Shown in pieces: positions 53,300 through 63,704 of a DNA stretch of 64,000 nt. Position 1 is the stretch's first letter, and each line of letters opens with the position of its first letter. Source of the stretch: Pseudomonas sp. L5B5 (GTDB lineage: Bacteria > Pseudomonadota > Gammaproteobacteria > Pseudomonadales > Pseudomonadaceae); assembly GCF_020520285.1 (NCBI RefSeq), contig NZ_CP084742.1, positions 1,860,001-1,924,000 on the forward strand. Reading direction: 5' to 3'. A program made the translations under genes and the position numbers. The notes beneath the pieces are model-generated. The model worked only from the letters and a program-made list of their open reading frames with translations, did no database searches and was not told the origin of the DNA.

Positions 53300-53582
53300 A
53301 AGCCTCAACTCGGGCCTTCAACTTCTGCCCTGGACGAAAGGTGACCACACGGCGGGCCGTGATCGGGATTTCTTCACCCGTTTTCGGGTTACGGCCAGGA
53401 CGCTGGCGTTTATCCCGAAGATCGAAGTTACCGAAACCGGACAATTTGACCTGTTCGTTATCTTCGAGAGCGTGCCTGATTTCTTCAAAGAATAGCTCGA
53501 CCAATTCCTTGGCCTCGCGTTTATTCAGGCCCAGCTCTTCGTAGAGACGTTCGGCCATTTCAGCTTTCGTCAGAGCCCCCAT
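53280..53582 (-). CDS. ihfA: Integration host factor, alpha subunit
   Basis: Nucleoid protein of 100 residues that forms IHF with IhfB and bends DNA sharply. It has the DNABII start ([20 protein letters not shown]) and the DNA-intercalating arm region with the [12 protein letters not shown] motif typical of the alpha subunit, then [18 protein letters not shown]. It lies 3 bases after pheT, the conserved arrangement in gamma-proteobacteria. Confidence 0.98.
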   Translation of the reverse strand: MGALTKAEMAERLYEELGLNKREAKELVELFFEEIRHALEDNEQVKLSGFGNFDLRDKRQRPGRNPKTGEEIPITARRVVTFRPGQKLKARVEAYAGTKS

Positions 53583-53585
53583 ACG

Positions 53586-55964
53586 TCACTTCCTTAGCGT
53601 GGCGTTCAACCTTTGTTCGAGCGAGGTGAGGATATTTTGCGTCGCTGAGTTCACCTCATCGTCATTAAGAGTGCGCGATGGATGCTGCCAGGTCAAGCCA
53701 ACGGCGAGGCTTTTTCTATGAGGATCAATGCCTTTACCCTGATACACGTCAAATAGCCTGAGGTCGGTCAGCCACTCACCAGCATTCTCGCGGATGACAT
53801 CAAGCACCGAGCTGGCGGCAACATCACGATCTGCCAGCAGGGCCAAATCACGGCGCACTTCAGGGAAGCGCGACAGTTCGCGGAACTTCGGCAAACGACC
53901 TTGAGCCACTTCGCTCAGGACCAACTCAAACACGAAGACCGGACGATCGAGGCCGAGTGACTTCGCCAACTCCGGGTGAATGGCCCCAAGGTATCCGACT
54001 TCACAACCATCACGTTCGATACGTGCAGTCTGGCCCGGATGCAGCGCAGGGTGCTTCCCCGGTACGAAAGTGAACGCATCCAGGGCACCAGCAAAGCCCA
54101 GCACTGCCTCAACATCCGCCTTGACGTCGAAGAAATCCACGCCATCACGGCCTTGAGCCCAACCTTCAGGCAATCGGGTGCCACAGACGATGCCCGCCAG
54201 CATCTGCTGCTGTTTCAAGCCTTCCAGTTGACCGACGAACCGCAGGCCACTTTCAAACATCCGGACACGATCCTGCTGGCGGTTCAGGTTGTGCTGCAGC
54301 GCCTTGACCAGACCCGGCCACAAGGAGGAACGCATGGCCGCCATATCCGCAGAAATAGGATTGGCCAACAGCAGCGCCTCAACACCGGGGCTGAACAGCT
54401 CGAACAGCTTTGGATCGATAAAGCTGTAGGTGATCGCTTCCTGATAACCACGAGCCACCAATAGACGCCGCAATGCTGGCAGGTCACCTTGTGCCTCAGC
54501 CTTGGCTTGAGGTGCCAGGCGAGCCTGTGGATAGCGAACCGGCAAACGGTTGTAGCCATAAAGACGTGCCAGCTCTTCGATCAAGTCAACCTCAAGGCTG
54601 ATATCGAAACGATGACTCGGCACATCAACGCGCCACTGCCCTGCCCCATCGGAAGTTACAGTCAGATCCAGGCCGGAGAGCAGCCGCTCTACTTCTGGAC
54701 CAGCGATTTCCATGCCCAGCATCTGGGTGATGCGTTCAGCACGCAAGGTGACCGGCGCAACTGATGGTAGATGCTGCTGGCTGACCGTCTCAATGATCGG
54801 ACCTGCGTCGCCGCCAGTGATCTCCAACAGCAAGCCGGTAGCACGCTCCATGGCTTCGCGAGCCAATTGCCAGTCCACACCACGCTCGTAGCGATGGGAA
54901 GCATCGGTATGCAGGCCATAGGAACGCGCCTTGCCAGCAACTGCGATCTGGTCGAAGAAGGCACTTTCCAGAAATACGTCACGGGTTTTGGCGGTGACAC
55001 CACTGTGCTCGCCACCCATAACGCCAGCGATCGCCAGGGCTCGGGTATGGTCGGCGATCACCAGGGTATCGCTGCGCAGGGTCACTTCCTGGCCATCGAG
55101 CAATACCAGCTTCTCGCCCTCTTCGGCCATGCGTACGCGGATACCGCCATTGATCTCGGCGAGATCGAAGGCGTGCAACGGCTGGCCCAGCTCGAGCATC
55201 ACGTAGTTGGTGATGTCCACTGCGGCATCGATACTGCGCACATCGGCACGACGCAGACGCTCGACCATCCACAACGGAGTAGGCTTGGAAAGGTCGACAT
55301 TACGGATCACCCGGCCCAGGTAACGTGGGCAGGCTGCAGGTGCCAGCACCTCCACCGGACGCACTTCATCATGCACAGCCGGGACTGCCGTCACTGTCGG
55401 ACGCTGCACTTTAGTCGCGTAAAGGGCACCCACTTCACGAGCCAGGCCAGCCAGGGACAGGCAGTCGCCACGGTTGGGCGTCAGGTCAACCTCGATGCTG
55501 GCATCGTCCAGGCTCAGGTAGGCGCGAACGTCCTCACCCACTGGGGCATCAGCCGGCAGCTCCATGAGGCCGTCATTACCTTCACCAATCTGCAATTCAG
55601 CCTGGGAACACAGCATGCCGTTGGACTCAACGCCACGCAGCTTGGCTTTCTTGATCTTGAAGTCGCCCGGCAACTGAGCACCGATCATCGCGAACGGAAT
55701 CTTCAGGCCCGGGCGCACGTTCGGCGCGCCACAGACAACCTGGAAAGTCTCGGAACCATTACTGACCTGGCACACCCGCAGCTTGTCGGCATCCGGGTGC
55801 TGCTCGGTGCTCAGCACCTCGCCCACCACGACACCACTAAAATCACCGGCGGCCGGCGTTACGCTGTCGACCTCAAGACCGGCCATCGATAGACGGGCTA
55901 CCAACTCGTCACGACTTACCTGCGGGCTAACCCAGCCACGCAGCCATTGTTCACTGAATTTCAT
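53586..55964 (-). CDS. pheT: Phenylalanine-tRNA ligase, beta subunit
   Basis: Beta chain (792 residues, normal length) of the alpha2-beta2 enzyme charging tRNA-Phe. It has the N-terminal EMAP/OB tRNA-binding fold (VVVGEVLSTEQHPDADKLRV), the editing B3/B4 domain, the B5 domain (about 400-475) and the C-terminal anticodon-binding FDX-ACB domain (KFRELSRFPEVRRDLALLAD). It starts 35 bases after pheS. Confidence 0.98.
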   Translation of the reverse strand: MKFSEQWLRGWVSPQVSRDELVARLSMAGLEVDSVTPAAGDFSGVVVGEVLSTEQHPDADKLRVCQVSNGSETFQVVCGAPNVRPGLKIPFAMIGAQLPGDFKIKKAKLRGVESNGMLCSQAELQIGEGNDGLMELPADAPVGEDVRAYLSLDDASIEVDLTPNRGDCLSLAGLAREVGALYATKVQRPTVTAVPAVHDEVRPVEVLAPAACPRYLGRVIRNVDLSKPTPLWMVERLRRADVRSIDAAVDITNYVMLELGQPLHAFDLAEINGGIRVRMAEEGEKLVLLDGQEVTLRSDTLVIADHTRALAIAGVMGGEHSGVTAKTRDVFLESAFFDQIAVAGKARSYGLHTDASHRYERGVDWQLAREAMERATGLLLEITGGDAGPIIETVSQQHLPSVAPVTLRAERITQMLGMEIAGPEVERLLSGLDLTVTSDGAGQWRVDVPSHRFDISLEVDLIEELARLYGYNRLPVRYPQARLAPQAKAEAQGDLPALRRLLVARGYQEAITYSFIDPKLFELFSPGVEALLLANPISADMAAMRSSLWPGLVKALQHNLNRQQDRVRMFESGLRFVGQLEGLKQQQMLAGIVCGTRLPEGWAQGRDGVDFFDVKADVEAVLGFAGALDAFTFVPGKHPALHPGQTARIERDGCEVGYLGAIHPELAKSLGLDRPVFVFELVLSEVAQGRLPKFRELSRFPEVRRDLALLADRDVAASSVLDVIRENAGEWLTDLRLFDVYQGKGIDPHRKSLAVGLTWQHPSRTLNDDEVNSATQNILTSLEQRLNATLRK

Positions 55965-55999
55965 CCTGCTCTCCTAATAGATTCGTTACGGACGCGCGA

Positions 56000-57070
<1,071 letters not shown>

Positions 57071-57125
57071 ATGACGTTTAACACCAGAGCCCACGAAGGT
57101 GAGCCCGGATGACTGTCGTGGGTAC

Positions 57126-57482
57126 TTAAGCCAAGGTGGCTTTAGCTTTCTCGACAATCGCAGCAAACGCCGCTTTTTCGTTCACTGCCAGATCAGCCAG
57201 AACCTTACGGTCGATCTCGATGGACGCTTTTTTCAGACCAGCGATCAGACGGCTGTACGACAGGCCGTTGGTACGAGCACCAGCGTTGATACGAGCGATC
57301 CACAGAGCGCGGAACTGACGTTTTTTCTGACGACGGTCACGGTAGGCGTATTGGCCTGCCTTGATTACCGCTTGCTTGGCAACACGGAATACGCGCGAGC
57401 GTGCACCGTAGTAGCCTTTAGCAAGTTTCAGAATTTTTTTGTGACGCTTACGGGCAATGACGCCACGCTTTACACGAGCCAT
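57126..57482 (-). CDS. rplT: 50S ribosomal protein L20
   Basis: 118 residues, normal length, with the highly basic L20 N-terminus ([20 protein letters not shown]) and the conserved globular half ([20 protein letters not shown]). It binds 23S rRNA early in 50S assembly. It follows rpmI by 30 bases. In E. coli L20 represses translation of this operon; whether it does so here was not tested. Confidence 0.98.
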   Translation of the reverse strand: MARVKRGVIARKRHKKILKLAKGYYGARSRVFRVAKQAVIKAGQYAYRDRRQKKRQFRALWIARINAGARTNGLSYSRLIAGLKKASIEIDRKVLADLAVNEKAAFAAIVEKAKATLA

Positions 57483-57512
57483 GAGTTACTTCCTCTAGTC
57501 TTGATCCAAAAA

Positions 57513-57707
57513 TTAACGAAGGCGCAGCATGCGCTCGACTTTTGCCACGTCAGACGGATGCAGCAAGCTGCTACCGCGCAGTTGACGCTTACGCTTGGTC
57601 GACATTTTGGTCAGGATGTGGCTCTTGAAAGCGTGCTTGTGCTTGATACCGTTAGCAGTTTTCAGAAACCGCTTAGCAGCACCACTTTTGGTTTTCATCT
57701 TTGGCAT
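57513..57707 (-). CDS. rpmI: 50S ribosomal protein L35
   Basis: 64 residues with the L35 signature ([36 protein letters not shown]). It lies between infC and rplT in the conserved order. Confidence 0.98.
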   Translation of the reverse strand: MPKMKTKSGAAKRFLKTANGIKHKHAFKSHILTKMSTKRKRQLRGSSLLHPSDVAKVERMLRLR

Positions 57708-57767
57708 GTTCGGATACTCCGCATTCAGTTGATAAACATAATCAGAAGGCCTGCCGTGCCCTGTTGA

Positions 57768-58313
57768 TTACTTCTTCTTTTTCGGGGCGATGACCATGAT
57801 CAGCTGGCGTCCTTCCATCTTAGGATGCTGTTCGACCGAACCGTACTCTTGCAGGTCAGTTTCAACCCGCTTGAGGAGTTCCATCCCCAGCTCCTGGTGG
57901 GCCATCTCACGGCCGCGGAATCGCAAGGAAACCTTGGCCCTGTCCCCGTCACTCAGGAAACGCACCAGGTTGCGTAGTTTTACCTGGTAGTCCCCTTCCT
58001 CCGTCCCTGGACGAAACTTGATTTCTTTAACCTGAATCTGCTTCTGGTTCTTCTTAGCAGCAGCAAGTTGCTTCTTCTTTTCGAAGATCGACTTGCCATA
58101 GTCCATCACCCGACAAACAGGTGGGACTGCATCGGCGGAAATCTCCACCAGATCCAGTTTGGCTTCTTCAGCTATACGGAGCGCTTCATCAATCGAGACG
58201 ATGCCAATCTGCTCGCCGTCAGCGCCAATTAACCGAACCTCGCGTGCCGAGATATTCTCGTTGATCGGGGCCTTCGGTGCAGCTCGTTTATCTTGTCTCA
58301 TATCACGCTTAAT
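57768..58313 (-). CDS. infC: Translation initiation factor IF-3 (probable AUU start)
   Basis: IF-3 checks initiation codon and initiator tRNA on the 30S subunit. The frame has the N-domain ([20 protein letters not shown]), the linker, and the C-domain ([40 protein letters not shown]). The first ATG (58301) is 20 bases from the only good Shine-Dalgarno (GGAG, in the last codons of thrS). ATT at 58313 is in frame and 8 bases from it, giving ATT AAG CGT GAT ATG and 181 residues. AUU initiation with self-repression is established for E. coli infC, so I adopt it here. Another ATT (58319) overlaps the thrS stop but is too close to the Shine-Dalgarno. Confidence 0.95.
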   Translation of the reverse strand: MKRDMRQDKRAAPKAPINENISAREVRLIGADGEQIGIVSIDEALRIAEEAKLDLVEISADAVPPVCRVMDYGKSIFEKKKQLAAAKKNQKQIQVKEIKFRPGTEEGDYQVKLRNLVRFLSDGDRAKVSLRFRGREMAHQELGMELLKRVETDLQEYGSVEQHPKMEGRQLIMVIAPKKKK

Positions 58314-58318
58314 AGTAA

Positions 58319-60241
58319 TTACTCCGAATCTTGGCGACCACGCCGGGAAACCGCTTGTGCGAGCAACGCCGAGAACTGGGCGATAGGCATCGAGCCCAAA
58401 TCTTCACCTTCACGGGTGCGCACAGCGACAGTCTGCATCTCGACCTCCCGATCTCCAATAACCAAGAGATAGGGAACCTTGAGCAAAGTATGCTCGCGGA
58501 TTTTAAAGCCGATCTTTTCATTTCTCAAGTCGGACTTGGCACGAAATCCGCTTTGATTGAGTGTTTTTTCCACCTCGAGGGCAAAATCGGCCTGTTTGTC
58601 AGTGATATTCATGATCACTGCCTGGGTGGGAGCCAGCCAAGCCGGGAATACACCAGCATAGTGCTCGATCAGCATGCCGATGAAGCGCTCGAACGAACCG
58701 AGGATCGCGCGATGCAGCATGACCGGGCGCTTTCGGCTGTTATCTTCGGCGATATAGCTGGCATCCAGACGCTCCGGAAGGTTCGGATCGTACTGCAGGG
58801 TGCCGCACTGCCAATTACGGCCGAGGCAGTCGCGCAAGGTGAACTCGATCTTCGGACCGTAGAATGCACCTTCGCCCGGCTGATACTCCCACTCCAGACC
58901 AGATTCATTCAGGGCGTCAGCCAGGGCGCCTTCGGCGCGATCCCACAGCTCTTCGGACCCCACGCGCTTGACCGGACGGGTCGACAGCTTCATGGCGATA
59001 TCGGCAAAGCCGAAGTCCTTGTAGACATCCAGGGTCAGCTTGATGAAATCGGCAGCTTCTTTCTTGACCTGATCTTCGGTGCAGAAAATGTGCGCATCGT
59101 CCTGGACAAAGCCGCGCACGCGCATGATGCCGTGCAGGGCGCCAGAAGGCTCGTTACGGTGACAGGCACCGAACTCGGCCAGACGCAGTGGCAGGTCACG
59201 ATAGGACTTCAACCCCTGGTTGAACACCTGCACGTGGCATGGGCAGTTCATCGGCTTGACCGCGTAGTCACGGCTTTCCGAGGACGTGGTGAACATGTTC
59301 TCGGCGTAGTTGGACCAGTGCCCGGAACGCTCCCAAAGGATACGGTCGACGACTTGCGGAGTCTTGATCTCGAGGTAGCCGTTTTCGCGCTGAATGTTGC
59401 GCATGTACTGCTCGAGTACCTGATAGATGGTCCAGCCGTTGGCGTGCCAGAACACCATGCCTGGCGCTTCTTCCTGAAGGTGGAACAGGTCCAGTTGCTT
59501 GCCGATCTTGCGATGGTCACGCTTTTCGGCTTCTTCGATGCGCTGGATATAGGCGGCCAATTGCTTCTTGTCGGCCCAGGCAGTGCCATAGACGCGCTGC
59601 AACTGCTCATTCTTGGCATCGCCGCGCCAGTAGGCACCGGACAGCTTGGTCAGTTTGAATGCCTTGAGGAAACGCGTGTTCGGCACGTGCGGACCGCGGC
59701 ACATGTCGACATATTCTTCGTGATAGTACAGGCCCATGGCGGTTTCGTTCGGCATGTCCTCCACCAAGCGCAACTTGTAGTCTTCGCCACGGTTCTGGAA
59801 CACGTCGATGACTTCGGCGCGCGGGGTCATCTTCTTGATGACATCGTAGTCCTTGTCGATCAACTGGTGCATACGCTGCTCGATGGCGACCAGGTCGTCC
59901 GGAGTGAAGGGACGCTCGTAGGCGATATCGTAATAGAAGCCTTCGTCGATCACCGGGCCGATCACCATCCTGGCGGTCGGGTACAGTTGCTTCACCGCGT
60001 GGCCAATCAAGTGGGCGCACGAGTGACGGATGATCTCCAGTCCCTCTTCATCTTTGGGGGTAATGATCTGCAAGGTGGCGTCATGCTCGATCAGGTCGCA
60101 AGCGTCGACCAGCTTGCCATCGACCTTGCCAGCCAGGGTGGCCTTGGCCAGGCCTGCGCCAATCGAGGCGGCAACTTCAGCTACGGATACGGCCTTGTCG
60201 AACGAACGTTGACTGCCATCGGGAAGAGTAATAGTGGGCAT
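58319..60241 (-). CDS. thrS: Threonine-tRNA ligase
   Basis: 640 residues from ATG 60241, which has GAGAGGAGG upstream; the frame extends 11 codons further to 60274 without support. Domains: TGS (1-62, [20 protein letters not shown]), the editing domain with its [16 protein letters not shown] motif, the class II catalytic core (zinc-binding Cys in [10 protein letters not shown]), and the C-terminal anticodon-binding domain. It heads the thrS-infC-rpmI-rplT-pheST-ihfA unit. A 6-bp hairpin (GTGACC/GGTCAC, 60261-60281) lies just before the ribosome-binding site; the rest of the 376 bases to the next gene shows no gene. Confidence 0.98.
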   Translation of the reverse strand: MPTITLPDGSQRSFDKAVSVAEVAASIGAGLAKATLAGKVDGKLVDACDLIEHDATLQIITPKDEEGLEIIRHSCAHLIGHAVKQLYPTARMVIGPVIDEGFYYDIAYERPFTPDDLVAIEQRMHQLIDKDYDVIKKMTPRAEVIDVFQNRGEDYKLRLVEDMPNETAMGLYYHEEYVDMCRGPHVPNTRFLKAFKLTKLSGAYWRGDAKNEQLQRVYGTAWADKKQLAAYIQRIEEAEKRDHRKIGKQLDLFHLQEEAPGMVFWHANGWTIYQVLEQYMRNIQRENGYLEIKTPQVVDRILWERSGHWSNYAENMFTTSSESRDYAVKPMNCPCHVQVFNQGLKSYRDLPLRLAEFGACHRNEPSGALHGIMRVRGFVQDDAHIFCTEDQVKKEAADFIKLTLDVYKDFGFADIAMKLSTRPVKRVGSEELWDRAEGALADALNESGLEWEYQPGEGAFYGPKIEFTLRDCLGRNWQCGTLQYDPNLPERLDASYIAEDNSRKRPVMLHRAILGSFERFIGMLIEHYAGVFPAWLAPTQAVIMNITDKQADFALEVEKTLNQSGFRAKSDLRNEKIGFKIREHTLLKVPYLLVIGDREVEMQTVAVRTREGEDLGSMPIAQFSALLAQAVSRRGRQDSE

Positions 60242-60617
60242 GGCGCCTCCTCTCCTAGTGGTGACCCCTACCAAAGGTCACGTGGGTTGGGATGAGCCAG
60301 TACAAGATCCATCCTGCCTTTCCCATGGGAAAGCCTGCCTCACAGTGGCAGAGACCTTTCGGCCTGTCAGGAGTAAACCAGAGTGACTGGGGTTCAAATC
60401 AAAAAAGGCATCAACCGCGCGGGAAAATGAAACGCCCACAGCCTGAAAACGCCCAAGCCGAGCATCCTAGCACAGATAAATCGCAATCATCGCGCGGCAA
60501 ATTCGCAAAATGCAGTTTCCGGTCTTTTATTGAAGAAAGTGAACTTGGCATGTGCGTCGGTCCTCGAATACCTCGAGAATCGTCGTCCTTGCCACCGACT
60601 TCAGGAGAAACCGACTC

Positions 60618-60917
60618 ATGCGCCTCACCAACCTGCTTGCCCTCGCTGCCCCGCTTGCCCTGCTGCTGCCCTTGAGCGCACAGGCCGCCTGGCCAGCCGG
60701 CGCCCGCGCCGACTACATGAAAGACTGCACAGCAGCGGCCAGCCAGAGCATCGACGCCAAGAGCGCCGAAAAGCATTGTGCCTGCGGTGCCGAGAAACTG
60801 AATGAAAAATTCACTACCGAGGAAATCAAGGAACTGATGAGCAAAACCAAACAACCCAGCGCCGAGCTGAGAACCCGAGCCCTCGATGCCATCGCTGCCT
60901 GTCGAGTGGCCAAGTAG
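60618..60917 (+). CDS. Small secreted/periplasmic protein with conserved cysteines
   Basis: 99 residues started at ATG 60618 with AGGAG upstream. The signal peptide is clear (MRLTNLLALAAPLALLLPLS, cleavage after AQA). The mature part is about 75 residues with four cysteines (KDC, HCACG, AAC) and charged helices (KLNEKFTTEEIKELMSKTKQ). It is a conserved hypothetical of pseudomonads; no function is recognised. It is divergent from thrS. Confidence 0.88.
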   Translation: MRLTNLLALAAPLALLLPLSAQAAWPAGARADYMKDCTAAASQSIDAKSAEKHCACGAEKLNEKFTTEEIKELMSKTKQPSAELRTRALDAIAACRVAK

Positions 60918-61209
60918 CCCGTTGTCGCGAGAAACGAGCCTTACCAACGCTTGCCTGACAGCCTCAAACGGCTCTTTCTGCACAATTGATGCAGCTTTTA
61001 CGGTTTTTTTATCACCGGCTCTTTTGCCCTAAAACCCCCTTAAACCGGGGCTTCCAGCTGATCCAGGTGGAAAAAGTCACAGATGAACCTGGCAAACAGT
61101 GGCTACAGGGGGCTCCCAAGCCGAACATTTCGACTATGATAGCCCGGTGTGCCCAGTTGGCCTGAGCAACACAGCACTACTGAAAATATATGTTTCTTGG
61201 AGATACACC

Positions 61210-61422
61210 ATGTCTAATCGCCAAACCGGCACCGTAAAATGGTTCAACGATGAAAAAGGCTTCGGCTTCATCACTCCTCAAGGTGGCGGTGACGACCTGT
61301 TCGTACACTTCAAAGCTATTGAAAGCGACGGTTTCAAAAGCCTGAAAGAAGGCCAAACCGTTTCCTTCGTGGCTGAGAAAGGCCAAAAGGGTATGCAAGC
61401 TGCACAAGTTCGCCCTGAGTAA
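61210..61422 (+). CDS. Cold-shock domain protein (CspA family)
   Basis: 70 residues with the RNA-binding motifs RNP1 (KGFGFITP) and RNP2 (DLFVHF). TTGGAG stands before ATG 61210; a longer frame upstream is non-coding leader. Such proteins melt RNA structure and bind single strands. The 292-base gap upstream has no gene and probably includes a long 5' leader, as is common for csp genes. An efficient terminator follows. Confidence 0.96.
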   Translation: MSNRQTGTVKWFNDEKGFGFITPQGGGDDLFVHFKAIESDGFKSLKEGQTVSFVAEKGQKGMQAAQVRPE

Positions 61423-61436
61423 TTTCTCAGCGAGCT

Positions 61437-61468
61437 AAAAAAACCCCGTCCATGTGACGGGGTTTTTT
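61437..61468. terminator. Bidirectional intrinsic terminator
   Basis: AACCCCGTC-CATGT-GACGGGGTT with A-run on the left and T-run on the right. It ends the cold-shock gene on the plus strand and the convergent lipoprotein gene on the minus strand. Confidence 0.93.
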
Positions 61469-61491
61469 GTGGGCGAGTAAAACAGGTCGCC

Positions 61492-61806
61492 TCAGCCGCA
61501 GTTGACCCGGGTAACCACCAGGCCAGCGTCGGTATTGAGGTTCAGGCGATCGGAGCGATACTCCAGCGTGATCATGTCGTTGGGCTTGAGGAAACGCGCG
61601 TACTGCGCACCAGCCTTGGTACGGGCTTGTTCGAGCAGCTCTGCAGAGGCCTTCTTGCCGATGGCGAATTCGGCAGCGGTTGCTTCACAACGAGTGTGCC
61701 CGGGTTCGGCAGAAGCCACGGGGTCCTTTGTCGATCCGGCAGTGCTGCAACCACTCAGGACTGCTGCGGCCAACAAGGTTGCGAATGAAGCGAACTTCCA
61801 AGGCAT
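61492..61806 (-). CDS. Lipoprotein with I78-type protease-inhibitor domain
   Basis: 104 residues. It has a lipoprotein signal (MPWKFASFATLLAAAVLSGC, lipobox LSGC) followed by a Ser/Thr linker and a domain of about 65 residues resembling peptidase inhibitor I78 (CEATAAEFAIGKKASAELLE ... FLKPNDMITLEYRSDRLNLN and a final VTRVNCG). It probably sits in the outer membrane facing the periplasm. It is convergent with the cold-shock gene. The inhibitor role follows from the family only. Confidence 0.85.
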   Translation of the reverse strand: MPWKFASFATLLAAAVLSGCSTAGSTKDPVASAEPGHTRCEATAAEFAIGKKASAELLEQARTKAGAQYARFLKPNDMITLEYRSDRLNLNTDAGLVVTRVNCG

Positions 61807-61965
61807 GAAGCCTCCTTTTCAAAAGTAGACAGAGATCGTGCGACAGCCGATCTGGCTTTTGGTTTCAAAACGAAATGGCATTTTGCCCTATCGCTCGGGG
61901 CGGACAAGTCTGCCCCACCCGGCACAGTGGTTCACGAGACAATCGTCACCGGATATGAACGACGC

Positions 61966-62310
61966 TCAGTAGATGTCGATATAGTCGAATGCCGGTTTCG
62001 GCCAGTTCTGCTTGAGCGCATTGAAGACCTGCATCACCCAGCCGTCATCGCTGGCCGCCACCTGCCCCACATAACCGGAGCCGGCGGCCCAGGTCTCCAG
62101 GCGAAACAGCACGTCATCGATCTGGGCTCCGCCCACGATCCCCGAAGAGATATAGGCAATACCGCTCTTGCTCACACGCAACTGGGTATGCACCTTGTCG
62201 CTGGCCGAGGCCAACAATTGACGTACTGCTTGCGGCGTCAAGGCATCAGGCTGGTTCAGGTCGATTTGCACGCAGGCTTCCTTGAGCGCGAAAAAATCGC
62301 AGTGTCGCAC
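61966..62310 (-). CDS. Conserved hypothetical protein, 114 residues
   Basis: I start it at GTG 62310 (VRHCDFFALKEACVQIDLNQ), since the upstream extension of the frame looks non-coding (Arg/Gly-rich). It is a soluble, mixed alpha/beta protein with no signal peptide and an acidic end (PAFDYIDIY). Family not recognised. It is divergent from the 63-residue gene at 62411; the 159 bases downstream hold a GC-rich hairpin (around 61897) without a T-run. Confidence 0.7.
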   Translation of the reverse strand: MRHCDFFALKEACVQIDLNQPDALTPQAVRQLLASASDKVHTQLRVSKSGIAYISSGIVGGAQIDDVLFRLETWAAGSGYVGQVAASDDGWVMQVFNALKQNWPKPAFDYIDIY

Positions 62311-62410
62311 AGGCTTCGCCTGATGCCTAAGTCGCAGTGCGAAAGCCCGGGCAACATGCTTAACTCTGCGGCCTTGCAACCCCCTGCCCCATCGACCCTG
62401 CGAGACCTCC

Positions 62411-62602
62411 ATGACGACCGTCAACATCGACGCAGACATCAAAGCCAAATGGCTCCATGGCCAGTGCTCCTACAGCCCGGGAAGCCCCGAAGAACTGGCG
62501 ATCATCAGCGTGGACCTGCTGACCCGGGAACTGGGGCCAGAATCGGCACGGGCATTCATCGACCAGGTATTCGAAAAATACCTGATCAACCGCCCGGAGT
62601 AG
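62411..62602 (+). CDS. Conserved hypothetical protein, 63 residues
   Basis: Short acidic soluble protein (MTTVNIDADIKAKWLHGQCS; LGPESARAFIDQVFEKYLIN). Family not recognised, but ordinary codon use and good length/stop context support it. It is divergent from the 114-residue gene and convergent with the nucleoside hydrolase, with a hairpin between. Confidence 0.7.
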   Translation: MTTVNIDADIKAKWLHGQCSYSPGSPEELAIISVDLLTRELGPESARAFIDQVFEKYLINRPE

Positions 62603-62603
62603 A

Positions 62604-62627
62604 CCCCGCAGGCAGGCACCTGCGGGG
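62604..62627. terminator. GC-rich hairpin between convergent genes
   Basis: Perfect 9-bp inverted repeat CCCCGCAGG / CCTGCGGGG with a 6-base loop, filling the 32-base gap between two stop codons. There is no T-run, so termination strength is uncertain. Confidence 0.55.
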
Positions 62628-62634
62628 ATGACAC

Positions 62635-63663
62635 TTACTTGAGGCGAGCCAGGCGCTCGGTGAGCAGGTCGAAGAACCCATCAGCATTGCCATTCTCGAC
62701 CCAGAACACATTCTTCGGCTGCTTCAGGCCGTCATACCAGTCCACGATGGTCTGGCCGAAGGTAGGCCCCTCACGACTATCGACAACCATGTTGGCCTGG
62801 CGCCCGGTGAACAGATTAGGCTTGAGCAGGTAGGCGATCACCGTTGCATCGTGGACCGGACCACCCGGAATACCGTAGTGCTCCATGTCGCCCTTGACGT
62901 ATTCGTTGAGAATATCGCCCACCACCTTGCTGGCGTTGTTGTGCAGCGCCGCAATCTTCTGCAGGCGCGCATCACTGGTCAGGATCTTGTGGGTCACGTC
63001 CAGAGGCAGATAAGTCAGCTTGACGCCACTCTTGAGCACCACTTCGGCAGCCTGGGGGTCGGCATACAAGTTGAACTCCGCTACCGGCGTGATATTGCCG
63101 CCGTTGAAGTGCGCACCCCCCATGACCACCACTTCCTTGATGCCCTGGGTAATGTCGGGAGCCTGGATCAGCGCCAGCGCCAGGTTGGTCTGCGGGCCGA
63201 GCATGGCGATGGTGATGCTGTGCGGCTTGGCTGCCCGCAACGTGTCGATCAGGTAGTTGACCGCACTGCCCTTGGCCAAGGGTGCCTTGGGTTCATGTAC
63301 CGTCACCCCGGAAATTCCCTCCTTGCCATGAATGTTCTCGGCATAGATCGGCGTGCGCAGCAAAGGCGCCGGAGCACCGGCATACACCGGCACCTCGTCG
63401 CGCCCGGCCCATTCACGTGCCAGACGGGCATTGCGCGAGGTCTTGTCCAGGCGCACATTGCCGGCCACGGTGGTCAAGGCGCGGACCTGCAGTTCCTCGG
63501 GCGATGCCAGGGCGAACAACAGGGCCACCACATCGTCGGCCCCCGGGTCGGTATCGATGATCAGGTCGATCTTTTCCGCCGCCTGAGCGCCGGAAGCAGT
63601 GAGCAGAGACAAGAGCAGTAGACTCCGGAACCAGTGGTGGAACAGCTGAGCATAGCGGCGCAT
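62635..63663 (-). CDS. Periplasmic inosine/uridine-preferring nucleoside hydrolase
   Basis: Cleaves ribonucleosides to ribose and base. It has 342 residues from ATG 63663 (AGGAG upstream; a longer frame to 63753 is rejected). A signal peptide (FRSLLLLSLLTASGAQAA) is followed at once by the calcium/ribose motif DTDPGADD; other conserved parts are VVVMGGAHFNGGNITPVAEF, DVTHKI and the late HDATVIAYLL. The leader suggests a periplasmic enzyme. It lies 41 bases after rbsD in the same direction, which fits a ribose/ribonucleoside-use operon. Confidence 0.94.
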   Translation of the reverse strand: MRRYAQLFHHWFRSLLLLSLLTASGAQAAEKIDLIIDTDPGADDVVALLFALASPEELQVRALTTVAGNVRLDKTSRNARLAREWAGRDEVPVYAGAPAPLLRTPIYAENIHGKEGISGVTVHEPKAPLAKGSAVNYLIDTLRAAKPHSITIAMLGPQTNLALALIQAPDITQGIKEVVVMGGAHFNGGNITPVAEFNLYADPQAAEVVLKSGVKLTYLPLDVTHKILTSDARLQKIAALHNNASKVVGDILNEYVKGDMEHYGIPGGPVHDATVIAYLLKPNLFTGRQANMVVDSREGPTFGQTIVDWYDGLKQPKNVFWVENGNADGFFDLLTERLARLK

Positions 63664-63704
63664 AGCGCACTCCTTGTGCAAGGTAGGGGAAACCGGATGG
63701 CGAC

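Noticed and set aside
60242..60617. Riboswitch or T-box ahead of thrS
   Set aside because: No T-box sequence or other known leader consensus was seen; only a short 6-bp hairpin near the start.
61870..61925. Hairpin GGGGCGGAC/GTCTGCCCC as terminator of the 114-residue gene
   Set aside because: It has no T-run on the minus strand and is about 50-70 bases past the stop, so I do not list it as a terminator.
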